From positions 124,001-188,000 of the forward strand of contig JAIQEU010000016.1 of assembly GCA_020073665.1 (NCBI GenBank): 64,000 nucleotides of DNA. Direction: 5' to 3'. A program made the position numbers and the translations under genes. The notes beneath the pieces are model-generated. The model was not told where the DNA came from, made no database searches, and was given only the letters and a program-made list of their open reading frames with translations. Source of the DNA: Terriglobia bacterium. GTDB lineage: Bacteria; Acidobacteriota; Terriglobia; Terriglobales; Acidobacteriaceae. Positions 26,053-34,713 of this stretch are shown here, piece by piece (the first letter of the stretch is position 1; each line of letters begins with the position of its first letter).

Positions 26053-26724
26053 GAGATCTTCTCCGCGGTCAGAACGGTGTAGGTCAGTTCACCTGAGCGG
26101 TAGGCATCGAGGATGATCGCGATGCCTTCCACGAACTCGCGCGCAGCCCGTGGCAACAGCGTGACGATAGGCCGGGCGAGGCTGGCGCGCTCCTGGCAAA
26201 TCTCCCAGGTGCGAATGATTTTGCTGGTCAGGTCCTGGCAATGCTTGACCTGCATGCCGGCAGCGCGGATCGCGGATTGATATTGTTCCAGCGTCCAAAG
26301 CTCGGGGCAGAGAAATGCGCGTGAAACTGCGCGGATTCGCGGACGATCCATGGAGCCGGTCCAGGCGGCCAGCAACAGTTGGCCTTCAGGTCTGAGGGTG
26401 CGGCTTACGTTGGCGAAGTAGCGTGGCTTGTTGGCGAAGTGTTCGGAGGATTCCATGGTCCAGACCACATCGAAGGCCTCAGCCGGGAACTCGTGCAGGT
26501 CTGCATCCTGCACCAGGAACGAAGTGGTGTGGGGAACCCGGGCCGTTCTCGCGTTGTCCAGCGCCAGGCGGCTCTTGATCGAGCATTTGGAGCTGCGCAT
26601 CGGCGGGAGACTCATCGCCGGTCAGAAACAATCCGTGATGAATGTGGTCGCCCCAGAAGGTGCGGTAGACGAAGGCGAGGGAATCGTAGTGGTCGCGGAT
26701 TTCAGCGGCGGTAGCCATCGTCAA
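26049..26724 (-). pseudogene. SAM-dependent methyltransferase with internal deletion and frameshift
   Basis: The N-terminal part (from about 26718-26724) reads [20 protein letters not shown] and then [18 protein letters not shown] in one frame. The C-terminal part reads [36 protein letters not shown] and LRPEGQLLLAAWTGSM in another. Both belong to one UbiE/tocopherol-type methyltransferase. What should lie between them, the SAM-binding motif I (VLDVGCGxGG) and about 40 residues, is missing at the junction near 26590-26605. The gene is therefore probably inactive unless this is an assembly error. It is followed by an overlapping small membrane protein gene. Confidence 0.7.
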
Positions 26725-26760
26725 GGCTGCAAAGTTTCAACGCAAAGGCGCCTGCGACGG

Positions 26761-27828
26761 CTATTTTACAAATCGCGCCGGCGAGAACGCCGAGATATCG
26801 TACTCGGGTTTGAGGCCGGTGACCAGTTGCGCCATGACGTGGGCGGTGATGGGAGCGAGTAGGATGCCATCGCGAAAGTGCCCGGTGGCGACGAAATACC
26901 CCGGGGCAGAAGTAGGGCCGAGGATGGGCAGGTCGTCGGGTGTGCCTGGGCGCAGACCGGCCCAAGCCTCAAGCAGCCGGGCCTGCCGTAGGGCGGGAAT
27001 CATGCGAAGCGCGGCCTGATGCATGCGCTGGATAGTGTCAGCATCCGTACGTTTGTCGTAGCCGGCTTCCTCCACGGTAGCGCCGATCACGATGCGGCCA
27101 TCGCTGCGGGGCACCAGGTAGACCTCGGGCGAGCGGATGACGTGGCGCAAGACATCGTGGGGCGCACCGACCACCGATAGCATCTGGCCCTTTACCGGAC
27201 GCGTGGGGAAAGAATGGGGTGGAAGACTTCCGGCCCACGCGCCCGCACAATTCACCACCACCGGAGCGTTGTAAGCAGTCTTGTCGGTGCGGACGCCGGT
27301 CACGCGTCCGTCCGCTTGGAGAATCTCGGTGACGGTGGTGCCGGAAGAAATGTCGACCTCGCGGTGTTTGGCGGCTTTCAGCGCGGCGGCCACCAGGGCA
27401 CGCGGATCAACGCTGCGTTCCTTCAGATAGATGGCAGGGCGGGTCGGATCGGCCAGCCCAGGTTCCAGTTCCGCAAGCGGCGTGGGCAGCAGGCTGTTGA
27501 GGGCGAAGCCGGGGCGTTCATGAATGTGCTCCCCGGGCGGGAAAACAATGGTGCCTTGCGAGCGGAGGTCAACGTCGAGGCCGGACTCATCCTGCAGTTC
27601 GTGCACGAACTCGGGATACATGCGGGCGCTGGCGGTAGCCAGAGGTTGCAAGGTGGAGGGCGTTTCCAGAGTGCAGTCGGCGAGCATGCCAGCGGCGGCG
27701 TGCGAAGCCTCGCGCCCTGGCTCTCCGCGTTCCACCAGCAGGATCTTGGCACCGCGCTTGTGCAGGGCGATGGAGAGGGAAAGGCCGACAATGCCGCCGC
27801 CCACGATAATGACGTCCCAGGTCTGCAT
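26761..27828 (-). CDS. thiO: Glycine oxidase ThiO-like FAD enzyme
   Basis: A protein of 355 residues of the DAO family. It has the N-terminal FAD dinucleotide fold DVIIVGGGIVGLSLSIAL, followed by REASHAAAGMLA, the flavin-binding NCAGAWAGSL and the C-terminal LEAWAGLRPGTPDDLPILG, GYFVATGHFRDGILLAP. These are typical of ThiO, which oxidises glycine to iminoglyoxylate for the thiazole of thiamine. No other thi genes are in the window, so a different D-amino acid or sarcosine substrate is possible. The ATG at 27828 begins right at the fold. Confidence 0.85.
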   Translation of the reverse strand: MQTWDVIIVGGGIVGLSLSIALHKRGAKILLVERGEPGREASHAAAGMLADCTLETPSTLQPLATASARMYPEFVHELQDESGLDVDLRSQGTIVFPPGEHIHERPGFALNSLLPTPLAELEPGLADPTRPAIYLKERSVDPRALVAAALKAAKHREVDISSGTTVTEILQADGRVTGVRTDKTAYNAPVVVNCAGAWAGSLPPHSFPTRPVKGQMLSVVGAPHDVLRHVIRSPEVYLVPRSDGRIVIGATVEEAGYDKRTDADTIQRMHQAALRMIPALRQARLLEAWAGLRPGTPDDLPILGPTSAPGYFVATGHFRDGILLAPITAHVMAQLVTGLKPEYDISAFSPARFVK

Positions 27829-27894
27829 CGAAGCATTGTAAAAGAAGAGGCGAGGCCAGAGTTTGGAGGAGCGCAGATGGTTACGCGCTGAGGG

Positions 27895-28161
27895 TCATTC
27901 GCGCGCGGCTTCGCGGCCATCGGGCAGGGAACTCATGCGCTGGGCGATGGCCGAAAAGTAGTCCTCAAGTTCGCGGGCGGCATCGATGGCTTTCTGCAAG
28001 ACCTGCTGCTCTCCGAAACGAGCGATTTCCTCGGTTGAGTAGTGAAGGCGAAGGCGCCCCGCGGCGACCAGAGCACTCAGCAGCTCGACCTGCACGCTAC
28101 GCAGGTCCGCGGTCAGGCGCACGATTTTTGCGCGATCCTTGGGATCGTCCCAGGAAAACAT
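27895..28161 (-). CDS. Conserved hypothetical small helical protein
   Basis: A protein of 88 residues from the ATG at 28161 (MFSWDDPKDRAKIVRLTADL), chosen because AGGAG lies just upstream and the earlier in-frame residues look unrelated. Mainly charged helices, no membrane segment, no recognised domain. It is divergent from the TetR gene. Confidence 0.5.
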   Translation of the reverse strand: MFSWDDPKDRAKIVRLTADLRSVQVELLSALVAAGRLRLHYSTEEIARFGEQQVLQKAIDAARELEDYFSAIAQRMSSLPDGREAARE

Positions 28162-28236
28162 TGCTTTGGTGTACTCCTGTTTTGGACTTCCAGCCGGCGG
28201 GGCCATCAATTCGCGGCGTTACCTGCACTGCTGGGT

Positions 28237-28242
28237 TATAAT
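28237..28242 (+). promoter_or_regulatory. -10-like TATAAT upstream of TetR gene
   Basis: A perfect TATAAT within an AT-rich island (about 28230-28300) in the gap before the TetR-type gene. No matching -35 is seen; the island may also hold an operator for the regulator, but I find no clear palindrome. Confidence 0.35.
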
Positions 28243-28316
28243 AGTGAATCGATTTATTGTACGATGTTAGTTATACGCTGTCAAAGATATTATTTTGGGC
28301 CCAGGGGGAACCACCG

Positions 28317-28877
28317 ATGCCAAGAGAAGCGGATCCACAGTTGGAAGAGCGCATTCTGGAGGCGGCAAGAAAGCTCTGGCACAAGGGCGGCGAAAAGATC
28401 CTCACCATGCGGGCGGTGGCGCGGGCGGCTGGCACCACGACGCCGACGCTTTACGAACGATTCAAAGACAAGCGGGAAATCCTCCATGCGCTCAGTCGTG
28501 AGGCGCAGTACAGCCTGTTTGCGGCGCTGCAGCCCAGTCGTTCTCCCCAGGCTGCCTGCCGGCGCTATTTGGAGTTTGCGTTGACCCATCCCAATGAATA
28601 CGAACTGTTGCTGGTGAGATGGGGCAGCCGGGTGGCGGAGAAACGGGAGACGCCCAACTTCGACTTTTTTCTTAGCTTGTTGGATAAGACTCTGGGCGGC
28701 TCGCGTGGGCAACGGACCCACTTGTTCGCGGCCCTGTTCTCGCAGTTGCACGGGACGGCCAAGCTGCTGAATGGGGGAAACGTTCCCGAAGAAATTGCCG
28801 GGCAACTGCGCCGTTCCTGCCTGCAAGCCTGCGACGTGCTGCTGAAAAATGCGCCGTCTCTCATGCTAGGGAAGTAG
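28317..28877 (+). CDS. TetR-family transcriptional regulator
   Basis: A protein of 186 residues. The N-terminal HTH is ILEAARKLWHKGGEKILTMR followed by AVARAAGTTTPTLYERFKDKREIL (about residues 11-55), the canonical TetR DNA-binding domain. The C-terminal ligand domain is of the WHG type, with YLEFALTHPNEYELLLVRWG. The ATG at 28317 follows AGGGGGA. It is divergent from the small hypothetical gene and upstream of the membrane/TPR gene; the target could be itself or either neighbour. Confidence 0.88.
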   Translation: MPREADPQLEERILEAARKLWHKGGEKILTMRAVARAAGTTTPTLYERFKDKREILHALSREAQYSLFAALQPSRSPQAACRRYLEFALTHPNEYELLLVRWGSRVAEKRETPNFDFFLSLLDKTLGGSRGQRTHLFAALFSQLHGTAKLLNGGNVPEEIAGQLRRSCLQACDVLLKNAPSLMLGK

Positions 28878-28984
28878 AGAGTCGTCCGTGTTACCGAGGT
28901 TACCCGCCGAACCCTTCTGGGTACGTGGGCTAACCCGGCTAAACCTTATAATCCGCGCAGACGGAGTCTCTTCTCAAGGCGCGG

Positions 28985-31198
28985 ATGGCGAAAGCAAAAG
29001 ACATACAAGCGGCTGGCGCGGGCAATCCTTTGTGGATTTACAACCCGTGGCTCGACTTAGTGGTGGGATGTGGAGCATGGTCAGCGCCGCTGCTGCTGAT
29101 CACTTACTTCGCGCGCAATTCCAGCACGCTGGCATGGTCAGTCGCGTTCTACGGGCTGGCGTTGTTCTTTAATTATCCGCATTACATGGCCACGCTGTAC
29201 CGCGCTTACCACCGGGCGGAAGATTTTGAGCGCTACCGCATTTTTACCGTCCACATTACCGCGCTGGTGGCGCTGACGCTGGTGCTGTCGCACTTCTGGT
29301 TCGCCATTCTGCCGTGGATTTTTACCCTATACCTGACCTTGAGTCCCTGGCACTACAGCGGGCAGAACTACGGGCTGTTCATGATGTTTGCCCGGCGGGC
29401 GGGCGCAAAACCTTCAAACGCTGAGCGGCAAGCCTTGTACCTGGCATTCCTGCTTTCGTACGGCGTGCTGTTTCTGAGCTTTCACACCGGGCCGTCCAGC
29501 GATCTGCTTTTTATTTCCATCGGACTTCCGGGAAGAGTAAGCACCCTGGTCGTGATGGTCCTGGCGGTGGCGTTTGTGGCGACCTCGGCATTCGGCCTGT
29601 CTCGCTTAGCTGGCCAGGTGGGATGGCGGCCGCTGCTCCCGGCGCTCACGTTGTTCTCGACACAGTTCCTGTGGTTCCTGCTGCCGACGGCGCTGTCGCT
29701 CGGCGAGCGGTTGCAGATCCCGCAGAGCCGTTACAGCAGCGGCGTGCTCGCGGTAATGCATGCGGCGCAATACCTGTGGATTACCAGCTACTATGCCCGT
29801 CGCGAGGCTAGCGCCGAAAATACGGGGCGCTGGCGGCCGTGGGCCTATTTCGGCGTGCTCATCGCTGGAGGGATTGCGCTGTTCGTCCCGGGGCCATGGC
29901 TGGCCAGCCGGCTGTTTCACCGCGACTTTGGAGCCAGCTTCCTGATCTTTACCGCCTTGGTGAACATTCATCACTTCATTCTGGATGGCGCCATCTGGAA
30001 ACTGCGCGAGGGGCGTATTGCCGCGTTACTTCTGGACACGCGGGAGCGGGTTTCTGCTGCCACAGCGGCAACTGGGAGCCGCGTGGCAGCATCGTTCCGC
30101 TGGTTGGTTGGCAGTTCTCCGAGCGCACGTATGCTGCGCATTGGAACCGCCGTGGTGCTGGTGGCGTGGGGCACGGTGGACCAGGTGCGCTACTACCTGG
30201 CGTTGCACGATGAAAGCCTGACCTACCTGCAACGAGCGGCAGCGCTCAATGCCTACGACAGTTCGTTGCAGATGCACCTGGGGCAGAAAGAAGTGGAAGC
30301 TGGACAAATGGAGCAGGCTGCGGCGGCGTGGCAGCAGGCCGTCCGTACCAATCCCAGCGATCCCGCGCCGCGCAACCAGTTGCTCAAGTACCTGACCGGG
30401 AAGAAACGCTTCCAAGAAGCCTACGAACTGACCCACCAGTCGCTGCAGTACACGCCCAAAGATGCCGACCTGCTGGTCAACCACGGCATCCTGGCCAGCC
30501 AACTCGGTCACAACCAGGAAGCGGCGGAAAGCTGGAAGAAAGCGATTGTGCTTGATCCTTCGCAGCTGTACGCGCACCTCTACTTGGCCGGCGAATTGGA
30601 TCGGGAGGGGAAGGCGGAAGCCGCCATCCCGCATTACATGACATATCTGGACCAGATCACTCGGCACCCGGACCAGGCCAGACCCGAAGAAGTGATCGCC
30701 ATCGTATTGCGGCTGGCGCAGTGCCAGGTGCAGGCGAAGCGTACGCAAGATGCGGAGCAAGCCTACGCTCTGGCGATGCGCATTGCTTCGCAGACCGGGG
30801 AGAGGCGGTTGGAAAGTTTTGCGGCGATCGGCGGCGCGCAACTGGAAGCCACGTTGGACAAGAAGGCGGAGGCCCTGCGTTTGTACCAGCGTGCGCTCAA
30901 GCTGGATGGGACCATGAATGATCCCCGTAGTGAGGCGACCGATTGGTACGGCTACGGCTTATATCTGCGCGATGCCGACTTCCCGGCGCGGCTGGCCTAT
31001 GCCTGCCTGCTGAAATCGGAGTTGCTAATGAAGTCACTGAAAGATGCCCCTGATATCAAGGCAGTAACCGCGGCGCGCGAAGACGTGGGCAAGAGGTTGG
31101 CCGGTAAAGCCGATGCCGTCCGGAGGAACCCGCAACCCGTGATTGAAGAAGCGCTGGCGCTTACCCTAGACCAGGCAACCGGTACGAATCATCCCTAA
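28985..31198 (+). CDS. Polytopic membrane protein with His motifs fused to TPR domain
   Basis: A protein of 737 residues. The N-terminal half (to about residue 390) has around ten transmembrane segments and conserved-looking His clusters at membrane faces: FNYPHYMATLYRAYHR, SPWHYSGQNYG and NIHHFILDGAIWKLREG. Such clusters occur in membrane di-metal enzymes, but I do not recognise this family with certainty. The C-terminal half has at least four TPR units (for example NHGILASQLGHNQEAAESWK). The start is ATG at 28985. The topology suggests that the TPR part faces one side of the membrane to recruit partners. Function unknown. Confidence 0.65.
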   Translation: MAKAKDIQAAGAGNPLWIYNPWLDLVVGCGAWSAPLLLITYFARNSSTLAWSVAFYGLALFFNYPHYMATLYRAYHRAEDFERYRIFTVHITALVALTLVLSHFWFAILPWIFTLYLTLSPWHYSGQNYGLFMMFARRAGAKPSNAERQALYLAFLLSYGVLFLSFHTGPSSDLLFISIGLPGRVSTLVVMVLAVAFVATSAFGLSRLAGQVGWRPLLPALTLFSTQFLWFLLPTALSLGERLQIPQSRYSSGVLAVMHAAQYLWITSYYARREASAENTGRWRPWAYFGVLIAGGIALFVPGPWLASRLFHRDFGASFLIFTALVNIHHFILDGAIWKLREGRIAALLLDTRERVSAATAATGSRVAASFRWLVGSSPSARMLRIGTAVVLVAWGTVDQVRYYLALHDESLTYLQRAAALNAYDSSLQMHLGQKEVEAGQMEQAAAAWQQAVRTNPSDPAPRNQLLKYLTGKKRFQEAYELTHQSLQYTPKDADLLVNHGILASQLGHNQEAAESWKKAIVLDPSQLYAHLYLAGELDREGKAEAAIPHYMTYLDQITRHPDQARPEEVIAIVLRLAQCQVQAKRTQDAEQAYALAMRIASQTGERRLESFAAIGGAQLEATLDKKAEALRLYQRALKLDGTMNDPRSEATDWYGYGLYLRDADFPARLAYACLLKSELLMKSLKDAPDIKAVTAAREDVGKRLAGKADAVRRNPQPVIEEALALTLDQATGTNHP

Positions 31199-31302
31199 CA
31201 ATTCTCGCCCATAAATTCTTAAAGTTGATAGGCTGAGAGACATCGCGAGCGAAGTCCTGGCCCGCGTGGGAAATGTTGCCTTCAATGAGCTCAAGGAGAT
31301 TT

Positions 31303-31854
31303 ATGCGACGACGCGGCTGGCTGCTGTTGGCGATGGTGGGCTTCATGGCCGGGGCGGTTCTGGCGCAGCAGGTGGCCAGCGACGCGCCGGCCACGCGGGA
31401 AGAAATCCTGAAGCTGTTTGACGTGATGCAAATTCGCCAGCAGATGGAGCAGGTCATGCAGCAGGTCATGCAACAGACCCGGACCATGAGCCACGAAGCC
31501 CTGAAGACCCGCCATCCCGACATCTCCGAGGAAGAACTCGCCCGGCTGGATGGGCTGTCCGAGCAATCCTTCAAGGATGTTCCCATCGAGGGCATGCTAG
31601 ACGATGTGATTCCGGTGTACCAGAAGCATCTCAGCAAGGCGGACGTGGAGGCGATGATTGGTTTCTATTCCACGCCGACCGGCCAGAAGATCCTGCGTGA
31701 AATGCCGGCCATGACGGCGGAAGGAATGCAGGCCATGTATCCGCGCATCCAGAAGCAGATGGACGAAGTCATGCGGCGAGCGGAGCAACTGGAGCAGCAG
31801 GAGCGGGAGAAAAAGCAGCCAGCCGCGCCCAAGCCTGAACCTCCTAAAGACTAA
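31303..31854 (+). CDS. DUF2059 secreted protein
   Basis: A protein of 183 residues. The signal peptide begins MRRRGWLLLAMVGFMAGAVL and is cleaved near LAQQ. The core VIPVYQKHLSKADVEAMIGF followed by YSTPTGQKILREMP is the DUF2059 signature. The Met/Gln-rich segment before it (MEQVMQQVMQQT) is helical. The tail is Lys/Pro-rich. The ATG at 31303 was chosen for AAGGAG upstream and for the signal peptide. Family function is unknown; it acts outside the cytoplasm. Confidence 0.8.
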   Translation: MRRRGWLLLAMVGFMAGAVLAQQVASDAPATREEILKLFDVMQIRQQMEQVMQQVMQQTRTMSHEALKTRHPDISEEELARLDGLSEQSFKDVPIEGMLDDVIPVYQKHLSKADVEAMIGFYSTPTGQKILREMPAMTAEGMQAMYPRIQKQMDEVMRRAEQLEQQEREKKQPAAPKPEPPKD

Positions 31855-31917
31855 CTCGCTGTCTAATGTCCTGGAGCCTCCGTGGTAGTTTTTTCTGTAG
31901 TGGAAGGCTGAGAGCGC

Positions 31918-33522
<1,605 letters not shown>

Positions 33523-33525
<3 letters not shown>

Positions 33526-33575
33526 CCACAGAGGACGCGGAGAAACTTGCGAAACCTCTGTGCCCTCTGTGGTTA
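33523..33575. repeat. Dispersed palindrome TAACCACAGAGG/CCTCTGTGGTTA
   Basis: Perfect 12-bp arms at both ends of the 63-bp gpmI-dehydrogenase spacer; the left arm includes the gpmI stop codon. It can form a hairpin in the transcript between the two genes. Confidence 0.75.
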
Positions 33576-33588
33576 AAAGGTTCTTCGC

Positions 33589-34575
33589 ATGAAGTTGCTG
33601 ATCGTTCTCCACCATCGCTTCGAGTTGTGGAACGCGCCGGCCTGGGTTGCGGAAAAGCTACGCACGGAGTTTCCCCAGGTTGAGGTAGTTCATCTGAACA
33701 GCTACGAGGGCGTGGAAGAGCAGCTTCGCGATGCCGAGGTAGCCATCACCTGGTCGCTGCGGGCGGAGCAGTTCAAAGCCGCGAAGAGGCTGCGCTGGAT
33801 TCATTCCCCCGCGGCAGCGGTCCACCAGTTGATTTTCCCGGAACTGGTGGCTAGCGACGTGGTACTGACCAACGCGCGCGAAGTTCACGGACCGGTAGTC
33901 GCCGAGCATGTGGTCGCGCAAATCTTCGCGCTCGCGAAGGGCCTCCCCGCGGCAGTACGCTTGCAACAACAGCACCTCTGGGGACAAGAGGCCATGTGGC
34001 GCGGGCGCCCCCGCCCGCGAGAAGTCGCGGGCGCCACCCTCGGGCTGGTCGGGCTGGGCAGCATCGGACGGGAGGTGGCCAAACGCGCCTCTGCTCTGGG
34101 CATGCGGGTGATCGCTGTCCGTGAGCATCCAGAGAAGGGAAGACCGGAATCAGTCGAACAGGTTTTTGCTCCTCATCAGCTCGACGAACTGCTGGCGCAA
34201 TCCGACTACGTGGTGCTGGCTGCGCCCATCACCCCCGAAACTCGTGGCCTGATCGGCGTAGCACGCCTTGCCAAAATGAAGGTGGACGCCTGCCTGATCA
34301 ACGTGGGCCGGGGCCCCCTGGTCGACGAGGATGCGCTCACCGAAGCCCTGCGTAAGCACAAGATCGGCGGCGCGGCGCTCGACGTATTCGAGAAGGAACC
34401 GCTGCCTGCAGATTCTCCGCTCTGGGACTTGGAGAGCCTGCTTATCACGCCCCATAGCGCGGGCCTCACCGAAAAGCTGTGGGAACGGCATTACCAGCTC
34501 ATTTCCGAGAATCTCCGGCGCTATCTGGCTCATCAGCCCTTGCTGGCGGTGGTGGATAAGAAGCGCGGGTACTGA
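33589..34575 (+). CDS. D-2-hydroxyacid dehydrogenase
   Basis: A protein of 328 residues of the D-isomer-specific 2-hydroxyacid dehydrogenase family, NAD(P)-dependent. The cofactor loop is GLVGLGSIGREVAKRA (about residue 150). Catalytic residues are Arg in NVGRGPLVDEDAL, Glu in DVFEKEPLP and His in ITPHSAGLT. The substrate is not predictable (phosphoglycerate, glyoxylate or other). Just before the Rossmann domain, the codons for RGRPRPRE lie in a GC-rich palindrome like those found between genes elsewhere in the window. Confidence 0.88.
   Translation: MKLLIVLHHRFELWNAPAWVAEKLRTEFPQVEVVHLNSYEGVEEQLRDAEVAITWSLRAEQFKAAKRLRWIHSPAAAVHQLIFPELVASDVVLTNAREVHGPVVAEHVVAQIFALAKGLPAAVRLQQQHLWGQEAMWRGRPRPREVAGATLGLVGLGSIGREVAKRASALGMRVIAVREHPEKGRPESVEQVFAPHQLDELLAQSDYVVLAAPITPETRGLIGVARLAKMKVDACLINVGRGPLVDEDALTEALRKHKIGGAALDVFEKEPLPADSPLWDLESLLITPHSAGLTEKLWERHYQLISENLRRYLAHQPLLAVVDKKRGY
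33999..34019. repeat. CGCGGGCG palindrome inside dehydrogenase gene
   Basis: CGCGGGCG (34000-34007) and CGCCCGCG (34012-34019) form an in-frame inverted repeat, preceded by TGTGG and followed by GCGGGCGCCAC. This resembles the intergenic copies at 19176 and 63455. Confidence 0.5.
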
Positions 34576-34666
34576 GTTCGGATGGCAGGTTGTAGATGTG
34601 TTGAGTGTCTAGCACCCGCCGGCCAACGCGAACGACCCACGACGAATAGCCAAAGGCTAGCTCTGA

Positions 34667-34695
34667 TTGACACACCTAGTTTCCCGCCATAGGAT
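34667..34695 (+). promoter_or_regulatory. Sigma70-type promoter for the kinase gene
   Basis: A perfect TTGACA (34667-34672), a 17-nt spacer and TAGGAT (34690-34695), ending 18 nt before the ATG of the kinase gene. There is no strong Shine-Dalgarno, so the leader would be short. Confidence 0.6.
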
Positions 34696-34713
34696 TCCTC
34701 CCACGGTATCTCC

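Noticed and set aside
34576-34713. Small gene between the dehydrogenase and kinase
   Set aside because: Only short frames with no ribosome-binding site; the segment is better explained by the kinase promoter.
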